Positions 27,487-36,582 of a stretch of DNA of 64,000 nt are shown here, in pieces. The position numbers and the translations under genes were made by a program. The stretch is from the NCBI RefSeq assembly GCF_943373825.1, contig NZ_CALSBP010000003.1, positions 372,001-436,000 on the forward strand, given 5' to 3'. Numbering within the stretch: the stretch's first letter is position 1; each line of letters opens with the position of its first letter. Under the pieces are notes generated by a model. It ran no database searches, was not told the DNA's origin, and saw only the letters and a list, made by a program, of their open reading frames with translations. The DNA is from Aquimarina spinulae (GTDB lineage Bacteria > Bacteroidota > Bacteroidia > Flavobacteriales > Flavobacteriaceae).

Positions 27487-27723
27487 TTACTTAAGCCAAT
27501 ATCCAATAATTCCACCTATAATAGTACTACCAAGTTCAGAGTTATCTGTGCTTACAGTTAGATAAATGGAAAAGCCAAGCAAAATTGTTGTAACAATCAA
27601 TCTTCCTATTGCTTTTATTTTATCATTTTGTGTTACCGTATTTTGTTCATTTCCATCTAAGTGTACCGAATTAAATAATACTCCAAGAGTTTCTCTTATT
27701 GTAGAGCCAAAAAGTTTAACCAT
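27487..27723 (-). CDS. Small membrane protein, 78 aa
   Basis: The ATG at 27723 (MVKLFGSTIRETLG) is preferred because an upstream start at 27780 would overlap the previous gene. After an amphipathic N-terminus and a polar middle come two hydrophobic stretches: LIVTTILLGFSIYLTV and STIIGGIIGYWLK. The C-terminal Gly-rich helix is like that of the upstream 437-aa protein. The pair is the sole content of one tag-bounded unit, so they probably act together. Function unknown. Confidence 0.55.
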   Translation of the reverse strand: MVKLFGSTIRETLGVLFNSVHLDGNEQNTVTQNDKIKAIGRLIVTTILLGFSIYLTVSTDNSELGSTIIGGIIGYWLK

Positions 27724-27736
27724 TTTAATTGCTTTT

Positions 27737-29050
27737 TTACTTGTTAATATTATAGTATATAACGTATCCACCAGATCCAATCACTCCAGTTCCTATTACT
27801 GCTGTCGCTGTAATTTTTAGATTTAATTTTCCAGTTAATTTGTTATTGTATTCTTTAATTACATTATTCCAAAATTCATCAGCTGATTCGAAACTTCTAT
27901 TTTTTGAAATATCAATGGATTTTAAAATATCCTCTAAATAAATAAAATCTGTAGAAATGTAACCATTAGTGGTATTTTTATACCTATAACTATTACATGT
28001 TATAAAATCACTAATACCTATTTGAGAAGGTTTCTTTCCAAATAACAAATTATCAACATTATTAAAAATTACTACGGGATATTTACCTTTAGCTTTAATT
28101 AGACCTAAAACGGTTGTTAGCTTTTCTTCTGTATTCACTATATCAAAATATTCTCTCTTTTCTATTTGTTCTATACCTTTTAGAAGTTTCGCAGCTTGAT
28201 TATCTGAAATTTTATACGAAGATTTTAATTCTGTTTGATTTTTAGAAGCCACCAATACAAACTGAATTTGATCGGGAATAATATTTAACTCCTTTAAAAA
28301 TGTTGAATAGGGTTTTATGAATCTAATATTTTTCTTAGAACACAGTTCAATAAGCTCCTTACTAATTGCTCCTTTAATAATAACTTTTGATTTATTACTT
28401 ATATTTATTTTTTTAAAAGGGTCCGATGTATTATTTTCTCTTATACCATGAATTGTTCTGACTTCTACTTTTCCATCAATATCAGAATTCATTAATATAT
28501 AATTATAGTACTTGTTGGGCGTAGCATTAAATTTTCTTTTAGTTATTTTAGAAATAAGCACAGCTTGCTCTTGATTTAAAATTTGACCTGTGAATAATCC
28601 AAATAATTCATTTTTTCCCTTATCTATCTTTAATTCTATTGGAATTATTGAATTTTTAGCTTCATCTAAACTTTGAGTTTCAAGGAAAATATTCTGATAC
28701 TCTAAGGTGATTTTATTTGAGGCTCCAAATCCAAGTTTCAAATCATCTACATTGTGTAAAAATTCTGTAATTTCATCCATGGTTACAGAACCATTCTCAA
28801 CCATTTTCATTAAATGAGCTACATGTTTCTTTTTAAATTCTGTTAGATCTCCTTTTGTATTAATAAAACTCTCCTTAATTGATCTAAATACCTCCTCATT
28901 ATTTCTCACATCAAAAACATTATCAGGATTCTTAATCAGAGAATCCCTAGCCACAGATCCACAACCTCGGAAAAGTGTATCTGCATTTCTTCCTATTCCA
29001 ATTGCAAGCAATGAAAATAATCCTATAATTTTTAATCCTTTATTTTCCAT
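27737..29050 (-). CDS. Unknown protein with N- and C-terminal membrane helices, 437 aa
   Basis: The N-terminal helix is LKIIGLFSLLAIGIG and the C-terminal one ITATAVIGTGVIGSGGYVIYY, a Gly-zipper-like segment. The 390-residue body between is helical then alpha-beta, with KGKYPVVIFNNVDNLLFG near 330. No enzymatic motif or known domain is recognised. The next gene (gap 13 bp) encodes a small protein whose C-terminus is also Gly-rich and hydrophobic. Two helix-bounded proteins of this type in an accessory unit could form an envelope toxin, injection or immunity pair, but nothing in the sequence proves it. Confidence 0.5.
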   Translation of the reverse strand: MENKGLKIIGLFSLLAIGIGRNADTLFRGCGSVARDSLIKNPDNVFDVRNNEEVFRSIKESFINTKGDLTEFKKKHVAHLMKMVENGSVTMDEITEFLHNVDDLKLGFGASNKITLEYQNIFLETQSLDEAKNSIIPIELKIDKGKNELFGLFTGQILNQEQAVLISKITKRKFNATPNKYYNYILMNSDIDGKVEVRTIHGIRENNTSDPFKKINISNKSKVIIKGAISKELIELCSKKNIRFIKPYSTFLKELNIIPDQIQFVLVASKNQTELKSSYKISDNQAAKLLKGIEQIEKREYFDIVNTEEKLTTVLGLIKAKGKYPVVIFNNVDNLLFGKKPSQIGISDFITCNSYRYKNTTNGYISTDFIYLEDILKSIDISKNRSFESADEFWNNVIKEYNNKLTGKLNLKITATAVIGTGVIGSGGYVIYYNINK

Positions 29051-29161
29051 TATTATGTGATTCTAACAAATTAAAATTTAAGTGTTTATAATAAAAACTA
29101 AAACATACTCTATAATAGGGGTAATTAATAAAAATTGGTAACTAAGTATGGGGGATTAAAA

Positions 29162-29239
29162 ATGACGATTGAAGTATCGAAATTTAACAAAATGCTATTC
29201 GTTAAAAAACAGATGAAAATCCCTATTTTCAATACGTAG
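29162..29239 (+). repeat. Repeat leader with 25-codon frame, copy 2
   Basis: Second copy of the segment at 23512-23592, here MTIEVSKFNKMLFVKKQ... and ending in TAG. The similarity extends through the AAATACC palindrome (29268-29289) into the left tag. Confidence 0.5.
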
Positions 29240-29267
29240 TAAATATATTCATATAAGGGTTGAAATA

Positions 29268-29289
29268 AAATACCCATTAGTAGGTATTT
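29268..29289. promoter_or_regulatory. Palindrome AAATACC-N8-GGTATTT, second copy
   Basis: Identical arms to 23618-23639 and the same position relative to the leader repeat and the left tag. It may be an operator or simply part of the repeated unit end. Confidence 0.4.
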
Positions 29290-29307
29290 ATAATGATAGG
29301 AAATATT

Positions 29308-29593
29308 CCCATTCCACACACATTACACTCCCCTCCTGCTACTTCGACTACGCTCAGCACAGGCTATCTCGTATAATAAGTATTATATTTATAAAGAAAC
29401 ATTTCATTAGAAAACTTTTAAAAATAAACTGTAGAACTAAAAAAGCCAACGCACCTCCTTGCCCACAATTTCAAAGATTCTGAATCTTCAAAATTATGTC
29501 GTACCAAAGCAAAGTGACCCTTCGGCAACACTTCGACAAGTTCAGTGTGACAGCTCAGGGTAATACATAACGCAAGTACATTATAGTACAAAT
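29308..29593. repeat. Unit junction with nested REP elements
   Basis: Left tag CATTCCACACACATTACACT, a REP-like CTTCGACTACGCTCAGCAC, an extra insert with AAGATTCTGAATCTT, then CCCTTCGGCAA. At 29529-29552 a 24-nt REP core sits between the two halves of the element that is uninterrupted at 25691-25708. The right tag follows at 29564-29593. An opposite-strand open frame across this junction is made of these repeats and is not a gene. The rest of 29051-29695 holds the leader repeat and no gene. Confidence 0.8.
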
Positions 29594-29695
29594 AGTAGTG
29601 TAGCAAATACACGCCAGTATTTAGCAGCTATAATGTTCCCAGCCACATCAACCCATCGATGATTAAACAGTTTAGTTGTTTCATTCTATTCTTTT

Positions 29696-30736
29696 CTATA
29701 AATCTATTTTTAAGTCAACTATAAAACTTGAGTTTTCCTTACGTATGATTAATTCATACGTATCTGGATATACTAATGACAAGCGTCTTTTTACATTTAT
29801 TAAACCGATTCCCCCGACAGCATTCTTACCTGTTATCCCATCAAAAGTATTTGTACAATTTAGCGAGAGCTTACCTCCTACTTCTTTAATCTTTATGTTT
29901 ATAATATTATCATAATTGTTGGTATGATTACTACAATGCTTAAATGCATTTTCTATAATTGGAATTAATAATAATGGTACTATTTTTTTTGTAGGATTCT
30001 CAAATTCTATATTGTAGGTTAGCTGAATATCTGAACCCCTACGGGTTTTTTCCATCTTAATATACTGTAATACAAAGTTTAATTCCTTCTCTAAGATAAT
30101 TTGAGTACCACTTTCATACAATTGATAGCGTAGTAGCTCTGAAAACTGAAGTAACGTATCTTTAGCTAGGGTATCATTTTTACCTATTAAATGATAAACA
30201 TTATTAATTCCATTAAATAAAAAGTGAGGATTTAACTGTGCTTTTAGATATTTTAATTCTGCCTTAAACGATTCTTTTATTAGTATTTGCTTTTCCTTTT
30301 CAGATTTTTTGTGCGCTAGTCTAAAGATGTAATAAAAACCAGCGACACTATATATTAGGTTAACGGCAACGGTAACACTAAAATTATCCATAAATTCATC
30401 TGTATCATATATTTTAAATAAATCATACAGTATATAATCAAAATAGGTTTCAATTAGAGAAATTACTATGCATATAGAAAAAGAAAGCACATAGTACGTT
30501 GCTTTTCTATTATACATAAAAAATTTGGGGACTAACCAAAACACTTGTATATAAAACAAAAGGCAATTGAAAAAAAGCCCATAGGCATAGGCATAGGCTA
30601 AACTGTTATAACCAGAATCAGAAAAATTACTAAAACCACTCCAATCTGATTGCACAACAAAAGCAATCAACAAATAATTTAATAACCAGATCAGCAGATG
30701 TATTGCTATTTTTTTTATTGATTTGGTTTTACTCAT
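29696..30736 (-). CDS. LytS-type membrane sensor histidine kinase, orphan
   Basis: A 346-aa protein with about four N-terminal membrane helices, including SLAYAYAYGLFFNCLLFYIQVF, then the His_kinase domain: LKAQLNPHFLFNGINNVYHL carries the phosphorylated His, LIPIIENAFKH the N-box and GGIGLINVKRR the G-box. It is a close paralogue of the kinase at 51738-52760 (same helices, same YAYAYGLFFN segment). That kinase is followed by a LytTR regulator; here a tag junction follows instead, so this kinase lacks its usual partner. Divergent genes at 31003 onward are likely targets by position. Confidence 0.88.
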   Translation of the reverse strand: MSKTKSIKKIAIHLLIWLLNYLLIAFVVQSDWSGFSNFSDSGYNSLAYAYAYGLFFNCLLFYIQVFWLVPKFFMYNRKATYYVLSFSICIVISLIETYFDYILYDLFKIYDTDEFMDNFSVTVAVNLIYSVAGFYYIFRLAHKKSEKEKQILIKESFKAELKYLKAQLNPHFLFNGINNVYHLIGKNDTLAKDTLLQFSELLRYQLYESGTQIILEKELNFVLQYIKMEKTRRGSDIQLTYNIEFENPTKKIVPLLLIPIIENAFKHCSNHTNNYDNIINIKIKEVGGKLSLNCTNTFDGITGKNAVGGIGLINVKRRLSLVYPDTYELIIRKENSSFIVDLKIDL

Positions 30737-31002
30737 TGATATTTTTTGTGCAAAGAAACATATTATTTATTTGTAATAAAGCAATTATTACGTTCGTCAA
30801 TAATTATTCAACGGTTATCAAATTACTATATTTTAAAGCCTTTTTACTCATTTCTTTGCTCAAAAATTATAAATAAAAAAATACATCTTTTGCCATTCTA
30901 TAGTTCTTTATACCTAAGACAATACATCTTTTTTAGTAAAAACTGAATGTATGTTTGGCAATTACTTTGTGTGTTTTTTGATGAATCAAAAAAATACGAA
31001 TA

Positions 31003-31914
31003 ATGAAAAAAGCGCCCTTAAAAATGACAAAATCCAATCGTTTACATTCTATAACTAATACGGTTCTAGTTGTAATATTCTCAATCGTTATATTCTCATG
31101 TTCTAAAGATGATGATGGGAATTCTAAGCCTATAATTACTGACATATCCCAAGAGATTAAAGATTTAATTTATTTCCAAGGAGACGAAAAAGCCCCTACG
31201 GTGCTGATAACTATCCCAGGTGGTCCTAGTACAGCATTTGCTACAGATGTAGTAGACCAGTTTTCTGGATTTCTTAATCCAAAGGATATTTTAACTGTAA
31301 CTGTACATCAAGCACAAACATTAAACCCTGATATAGTGGCTGGAAATGATATCACATTAACCCAAGCTAGTTCTTTTAATACAGAAAGTATAGAGATGCT
31401 TTCTAAAGTGACTACCTATTTTAAAGACCAAGGTAGAACAGTGTATGTTTTAGGATTATCATTTGGTTCGTTTGTAACACAAGATCTCATTGCAAAAAAA
31501 GGAATAGATAGCGCCGATAAGTATCTTATTGTTACAGGTAGATTAGATATGAACGATGCTATTTGGCAAGGAGCCGCCGAAGGAAGAAATGGTTTTTTTG
31601 AAAACGGTGTTACTCCCATAGTAGAAGCAGATCCAGCTCTGGACGTAAAAGATAGAAATCTTAATAGAATAGGTGCTGGATTCTTAATGAACAGGTATAC
31701 ACAACTTTTTAATACCATTTCGGACCTATCGAACGTAACATACATTTATGGGGCTATAGATCAAGCTGTCGGTAGTCTTACCACTAGTGAGATTCAGTTT
31801 TTAGAGTCGAAAAACACCAACTTAATTGCTGGGCCTGGAGATCATGATACCACTCTTGAAAATTTCATAGTGCAAGGTTTTAAAGATGCCTTCGGAATTG
31901 AATTACAACAGTAA
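31003..31914 (+). CDS. Alpha/beta-hydrolase-like lipoprotein
   Basis: A 303-aa protein; the signal (NTVLVVIFSIVIFSCSKDDD) ends in a lipobox cysteine. Translation may start at MKKAPL or MTKSNRL. The hydrolase core shows VLITIPGGPSTAF (oxyanion loop), VYVLGLSFGSFVTQDL with the nucleophile elbow GLSFGS, and GPGDHDTTLENF with Asp and His near the C-terminus. Substrate unknown. It is the first of five rightward genes (to 34832) facing the orphan sensor kinase across a 266-bp gap, a typical regulator-target layout. Confidence 0.75.
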   Translation: MKKAPLKMTKSNRLHSITNTVLVVIFSIVIFSCSKDDDGNSKPIITDISQEIKDLIYFQGDEKAPTVLITIPGGPSTAFATDVVDQFSGFLNPKDILTVTVHQAQTLNPDIVAGNDITLTQASSFNTESIEMLSKVTTYFKDQGRTVYVLGLSFGSFVTQDLIAKKGIDSADKYLIVTGRLDMNDAIWQGAAEGRNGFFENGVTPIVEADPALDVKDRNLNRIGAGFLMNRYTQLFNTISDLSNVTYIYGAIDQAVGSLTTSEIQFLESKNTNLIAGPGDHDTTLENFIVQGFKDAFGIELQQ

Positions 31915-31938
31915 ATAGTAACACGATAATTTAAAAAC

Positions 31939-32553
31939 ATGAAAAAATATAGTATTGTTTTGCTATTGATGTATGCCATAAATTTTCAAGCTCAAAGTCA
32001 GACTAACGGTTCTTCTTTTTTAAATAGGACGGAATTTAAAGTAGGCTATTATGGTAATCTATTATGGGATAACGGCATTAATTTTGGTGCTGAATATCTC
32101 TGGAAAGAAAAGAAAAATATTAAAGAAAAAAAGAAAGGTCAAAAAATAATTACACATCAATTTTTGTTTAATGGAAGTTTAGGGTATTCGACCAATTTCG
32201 CTAACCGAACAGATAATGGTTTGCATACTTATTATGGACTTATATGGCGAAGAACAAGTCCAAAAAGATGGCAGCTACATGTAGCGTTAAACCCATTGGG
32301 GTATTATCGCTCATTCTTGCCAGAGACCTATGAAGTTAAAGGAGATAATGTAGAGAAAGTGTTTCTGCCTGGACGAGGGTATTATAATCCTACCCTTTCT
32401 GTTGGAATAGGTAGACAACACAAAGGAAAAATACGTTCTGGCAGTTATTTTAATATCACTTTTAGTCCACGTTTTAACTACAATGCTGGTACGTTCCCTA
32501 CGCTTTTCTTACAATATGGTTTTCGTTTTAATTTTAAAAACAAAAAACAATGA
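31939..32553 (+). CDS. Outer-membrane beta-barrel-like protein, 204 aa
   Basis: A signal peptide (MKKYSIVLLLMYAINFQAQ) precedes alternating aromatic strands (FKVGYYGNLLWDNGINFGAEY, HTYYGLIWRRTSPKRW, FNITFSPRF) and a final strand TLFLQYGFRFNFKN ending near the C-terminus, as in barrels. It is flanked by two hydrolase lipoproteins, 24 bp after the first and overlapping the second by 4 bp. A small barrel linked with surface-exposed hydrolases; exact role unknown. Confidence 0.6.
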   Translation: MKKYSIVLLLMYAINFQAQSQTNGSSFLNRTEFKVGYYGNLLWDNGINFGAEYLWKEKKNIKEKKKGQKIITHQFLFNGSLGYSTNFANRTDNGLHTYYGLIWRRTSPKRWQLHVALNPLGYYRSFLPETYEVKGDNVEKVFLPGRGYYNPTLSVGIGRQHKGKIRSGSYFNITFSPRFNYNAGTFPTLFLQYGFRFNFKNKKQ

Positions 32554-33602
32554 GACAATTAAATAAATTATTCTTAAAAATAGTATTCATAGCAATTACA
32601 ATATGTTTAGTTACTGCTTGCTCTAATGATGATAATCTAAATAACTTAGATGAAACCATCTTTGTTCGTCACAAAAATGCAGATATGCCTGCATACATAA
32701 AAGGAAACGGCAGTGAAAAGGTTTTCTTAATCACATTACACGGTGGTCCAGGTGATATAGGATTAAGTTTTTCTGGAGAGGCATTTAACCAAATAGAAAA
32801 TCAGTATGGCGTTGTATATTTTGATCAACGTGGATCTGGTAATTCACAAGGGCATTACTCTGAAAAAGATGTAAGCTTAGACCTTATGGCAGAAGACGTA
32901 CTAGCACTGATAAAAGTGATGAAACGTAAATTTGGTAGTGATTCACGTTTCTTTTTAATAGGGCACAGCTGGGGTGGAACACTAGGAACGGCTGCCCTGC
33001 TAAAAGATCAAAGTGACTTTAAAGGATGGATAGGTTTAGATGGAGCCTATAGTCCAGCTAGATTATATAATCAATACATAGAAACATTTACGAATACCGC
33101 AAACACTCAAATAGCATTAGGTAATAGTGTCGATTTCTGGAAGTCTGTTTTAGAACTTGTCTCTCAAGTAGATCCAGTAATTAATTTCGATGATAACCGA
33201 AAACTTAATATGAAGGCTTTCAAAGCGGAAAAAGCGTTACACGAAGATGGTTTTATAGATTTTGATGATAACGGATCAGAAGGTGTAGGTACATTCTTTA
33301 CATATAACTTTTGGACTAGAAATTGGAATACTCTTCAAATAGGAGGTACACTAGATGATCAAGGTTTATTTCAAACTCTTGATTTGACGAGTCGGCTTCC
33401 GGAAATAACGATACCATCCTTATTTATATCTGGTAAATACGACATGATAGTGCCTGTAGCTTCTGCTCAAACTGCTTTTGAAAACATAGGTTCAACGTCC
33501 AAAGAATTACTCATATTTGATAGATCAGGTCACGCTCCGTTGTTTAGCGAGCCCGACCTGTTTGCCCAAGAAGTACTTCGATTTATGAATGAACATAAAT
33601 AA
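32550..33602 (+). CDS. S33-like alpha/beta hydrolase lipoprotein
   Basis: A 350-aa protein; lipoprotein signal ending ICLVTACSNDDN. Motifs match proline-iminopeptidase-like S33 enzymes: LITLHGGPGDIG (oxyanion HGGPG), GVVYFDQRGSGNSQG, LIGHSWGGTLG (nucleophile Ser), FISGKYDMIVP (Asp) and FDRSGHAPLFSEPD (His). The full catalytic set is present. It overlaps the upstream barrel gene by 4 bp, showing translational coupling. Likely cleaves peptides or esters at the cell surface; substrate not known. Confidence 0.85.
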   Translation: MRQLNKLFLKIVFIAITICLVTACSNDDNLNNLDETIFVRHKNADMPAYIKGNGSEKVFLITLHGGPGDIGLSFSGEAFNQIENQYGVVYFDQRGSGNSQGHYSEKDVSLDLMAEDVLALIKVMKRKFGSDSRFFLIGHSWGGTLGTAALLKDQSDFKGWIGLDGAYSPARLYNQYIETFTNTANTQIALGNSVDFWKSVLELVSQVDPVINFDDNRKLNMKAFKAEKALHEDGFIDFDDNGSEGVGTFFTYNFWTRNWNTLQIGGTLDDQGLFQTLDLTSRLPEITIPSLFISGKYDMIVPVASAQTAFENIGSTSKELLIFDRSGHAPLFSEPDLFAQEVLRFMNEHK

Positions 33603-33679
33603 TGTTTTGTGACTACCCATATTTAACGTTGCCACATCATAAGCAATGTTACCTTTTAAATAATAACATAAAAAATAAA

Positions 33680-34156
33680 ATGATAAAATTTAAATTAATA
33701 ACAATGGTATTAGTATTCACATTGTTTATAACTACAATTTTTGCGCAAGACACAGTAAAACAAGAGTTTGAAGTAAAAGTAATTACAAGCGTAGAATCTA
33801 TTATACCGGATGGATTAGGTAGATCACGATTAATTTCATCTGTTGATAAAAGAGACTATAAAGAATTTACTTCTTCGCGAACAAAAGATGATAATACTAG
33901 AAATAAGTCTAAAAGAAAAGATATTAGAGTAAAGGGTTTTGAGGAAACAAAATTATTAAACTTTTATAATGTAGTTGGTATACGATTTCAAAATATAGCA
34001 GCAAATGATGCTGTAATTTCCTCAAAATTAACAGCAATGATTTCTGAAGGTTGGGATTTGATATTCGTAACAAGTGCAGTAGAAAGTGATGCAGGTACAA
34101 ATGACGGCAATGGTATTTTTATTACACGCTATATTTTTAAAAGAAAATTGAATTAA
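33680..34156 (+). CDS. Small exported hypothetical protein
   Basis: The ATG at 33680 (MIKFKLITMVLVFTLFITTI) is preferred because it starts a clear signal peptide ending FAQ; an earlier ATG at 33602 would add 26 residues before it. The mature part of about 135 aa is charged, with SRTKDDNTRNKSKRKD in the middle and ISEGWDLIFVTSAVESDAGT near the end. The latter resembles small Bacteroidota proteins with a conserved GWxLxxV segment. No assigned function. It continues the rightward operon. Confidence 0.55.
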   Translation: MIKFKLITMVLVFTLFITTIFAQDTVKQEFEVKVITSVESIIPDGLGRSRLISSVDKRDYKEFTSSRTKDDNTRNKSKRKDIRVKGFEETKLLNFYNVVGIRFQNIAANDAVISSKLTAMISEGWDLIFVTSAVESDAGTNDGNGIFITRYIFKRKLN

Positions 34157-34271
34157 AGAAACGTCCTAATTCGTATAATTCCTTTGTTTCTGTACTTCTA
34201 CAATCACAAAATTAACTTTTCGTTTTGTTTTGTTATCTACATTCGCATCAATTAATTAAAAAATATAAATT

Positions 34272-34832
34272 ATGAAAAAATTAATATTAATAACTGTTAT
34301 TACAGTTTTAGGGTTATCCAATGTTAACGCTCAAAAAATTAAATTTGGAGTTAAAGCAGGTTTAAACCTTGCTTTTATCACTGGAGACAATGCAAAAAAT
34401 GTTGATCCTAACACAGATTTTCATTTTGGAGCCCTAGCCGAAATTAAGGTTTCAAACAAATTCTCTTTACAACCTGAATTATTATATTCCGGACAAGGAT
34501 TTAATACAAAAAATGATTCTGAAGACAGAATTGCACTAAATTATTTGAACATTCCATTAATAGCAAAGTACTATGTCACAGAAAGATTGAGTCTAGAAGC
34601 TGGACCCCAAGTTGGTTTTTTACTTTCTACAAAAGGAGGTGCAAACAATAATAAAGATCTTTATAAAACAACAGATTTTGGAGTAAATTTTGGTTTGGGC
34701 TATACTCTTGATAACGGTATCTATTTTAGTGCTAGATATAATCTAGGATTATCTAACATTAATGATGTAGATGGTTTTTCGGACAAAAATAGAAATGGAG
34801 TATTTCAACTATCTGTTGGATATTTCTTTTAA
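34272..34832 (+). CDS. PorT-like outer-membrane beta-barrel protein
   Basis: A 186-aa protein with signal MKKLILITVITVLGLSNVNA and then the typical start of the family, KIKFGVKAGLNLAFITGD. Conserved strands FSLQPELLYSGQGF, LNYLNIPLIAKYYV, LSLEAGPQVGFLLS and a C-terminal FQLSVGYFF strand match OMP beta-brl_2 (PorT-like) barrels. It is the last gene of the rightward set, 115 bp after its neighbour, and converges on the serine hydrolase at 34864. Function in Bacteroidota is usually structural or adhesive. Confidence 0.85.
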   Translation: MKKLILITVITVLGLSNVNAQKIKFGVKAGLNLAFITGDNAKNVDPNTDFHFGALAEIKVSNKFSLQPELLYSGQGFNTKNDSEDRIALNYLNIPLIAKYYVTERLSLEAGPQVGFLLSTKGGANNNKDLYKTTDFGVNFGLGYTLDNGIYFSARYNLGLSNINDVDGFSDKNRNGVFQLSVGYFF

Positions 34833-34863
34833 CACCTAAACTTTTATATCTAAGCCGTTGGTT

Positions 34864-36513
34864 TTATTGTTTTTCTAGTATTGCAGGTAATATATAATCA
34901 GTCATCATTTTATTAACATTGATTTGATTACCTGGTTTACCATATGCTGAGGCAGTGATAACGACAACAAAAGGAATGTCTTTAAAAACAAGGATCTTAT
35001 TACCCCCGTTACCCGCGGAAAAAAAAACTTCGTAGTTTTTCCCATCTACTTTATATATATTATTAAAAAAAAGGTACCCATAATATCCATCTTCTCCTGC
35101 ATCTGCATAGGCTCTGGACACTTGTTTGGTTAAGCTTTTCTTTACCCATTCTTCAGTGAGGATTTGTTTGCCATTCCATTTGCCTTTGTTTTTATAAAGT
35201 TGTCCATATTTTGCAAAATCAATAGCGCGTAGTTGTATTCCTCCACCTGTATATGCAATATTTTGAGGGGTATAAAACCACTTATAATTGGTAATACCTA
35301 AGGGGGCAAATAATTTTTTATCGGCGTAGGAAACCAGTCCGTTTGGAACTGATTTATGAATAATATCCCCTAGCAAACCAGAACCAGCAGTAAAGTAATT
35401 ATAATCCTTACCTATTACTTTGCTTTCATGCATAGGTAAATCTAACGTGAATTTTACCCAGTCATTAGAGGATTGCATTTTAAATTCAGTCCCTGGACTG
35501 TCCTCGTCATTATCATTGCCAACAAATCCAGAACTCATGGTTAAAAGTGATTTTAGAGTTACAGAATCTTTTTTGGGACTATAATTCTTATATGACTTTA
35601 AATCGTAAAAGTCTTTTAGCAAAGTATTTTCATTTTTTATTAATTTCTCTTTAATGGTAATACCCATTATTGTAGAAGCAAATGACTTTCCTACCGACAT
35701 AGTGTTGTGCAAACTACCTCTTGCTGCGCCGTTAAAATATTCCTCTATTAAGAGTTTACCATCTTTTATCACAACAATTCCATTAATATCTTCAAATCTA
35801 CCTTCTGCTATTTTTCTATTTAGAGCTTCAATTTTATTGTTGTCAAAATTAGCTTTAGAAATTTCCCAACCACTATTAGGTTGTATTTTCTGAACAGGAA
35901 CTAAATTTTCATCTATATGTATTTTAGGCACTTCTACAGCGATATTTCCTTTTGCCAAAAGAGGACCAACTTTTAATGTACCATCCCTTAAATACGGCTT
36001 TATTTCTATGCTTAACGTGTGATTTCCTTCAGTAAACGCATCTAGCCCACCATTAATTTTCATAAATCGTTGCCACATAAACCAGCCCCAAAAATTAATT
36101 TGTTCTGGTGTTACTAGTGGTATTACTTGCCTAAGTTTTTCTGTTTTACGTGTTTTTGGCCCTGCTCCAGTGTTTAAGTTTTCCACATAAATTAATTTTC
36201 CATCTACTAAATATGAAAATTGAAAATTTCCTTTGCTTAATAATTCATCTTCAGATAAGGTTGGGGCTAATTCTTGAAGACTTTGTATCAATGGTTTATT
36301 TAAGTTGAAAACAATACTAAGGTAGTTGTCGTTATGTAAATTGAAGTTTTTTGAATATTCTTCTGAGGAAATTTTAGCTTTTGTAAAGTCTACTGTTGAA
36401 AAATATAAGTTCTCTATTTCGGTTGAATTTGCATTATTTGATTTTGACTGACTATTATTCTTGCACGATATTAATATACAAACAATAAGTACTAAAAAAT
36501 GATTTGATTTCAT
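34864..36513 (-). CDS. Class-C beta-lactamase-like serine hydrolase lipoprotein
   Basis: A 549-aa protein; signal VCILISCKNNSQ with lipobox Cys. The first 210 residues are an extra beta-rich domain, then a beta-lactamase/PBP4-type domain: SVGKSFAS carries the SxxK catalytic Ser-Lys, DYNYFTAGSGLLGD takes the YxN place, and FSAGNGGNKIL takes the KTG-like place. It is an exported hydrolase, not an antibiotic-resistance enzyme by sequence alone. A related enzyme lies two genes away (37498-38577), with a PD40 protein between, all on one strand. Confidence 0.85.
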   Translation of the reverse strand: MKSNHFLVLIVCILISCKNNSQSKSNNANSTEIENLYFSTVDFTKAKISSEEYSKNFNLHNDNYLSIVFNLNKPLIQSLQELAPTLSEDELLSKGNFQFSYLVDGKLIYVENLNTGAGPKTRKTEKLRQVIPLVTPEQINFWGWFMWQRFMKINGGLDAFTEGNHTLSIEIKPYLRDGTLKVGPLLAKGNIAVEVPKIHIDENLVPVQKIQPNSGWEISKANFDNNKIEALNRKIAEGRFEDINGIVVIKDGKLLIEEYFNGAARGSLHNTMSVGKSFASTIMGITIKEKLIKNENTLLKDFYDLKSYKNYSPKKDSVTLKSLLTMSSGFVGNDNDEDSPGTEFKMQSSNDWVKFTLDLPMHESKVIGKDYNYFTAGSGLLGDIIHKSVPNGLVSYADKKLFAPLGITNYKWFYTPQNIAYTGGGIQLRAIDFAKYGQLYKNKGKWNGKQILTEEWVKKSLTKQVSRAYADAGEDGYYGYLFFNNIYKVDGKNYEVFFSAGNGGNKILVFKDIPFVVVITASAYGKPGNQINVNKMMTDYILPAILEKQ

Positions 36514-36582
36514 AGTTGTGATTTAATTTGATTTGATGAAAATTGTTGTTTTAAAATAGAATGAAATTAGTATCAGTGACAT

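Noticed and set aside
11691..29593. CRISPR array
   Set aside because: Repeats are kilobases apart with genes between, not short repeats with uniform spacers.
29418..29612. 64-codon minus-strand frame in the junction
   Set aside because: Its codons are the REP and right-tag repeats read in reverse; no independent evidence of coding.
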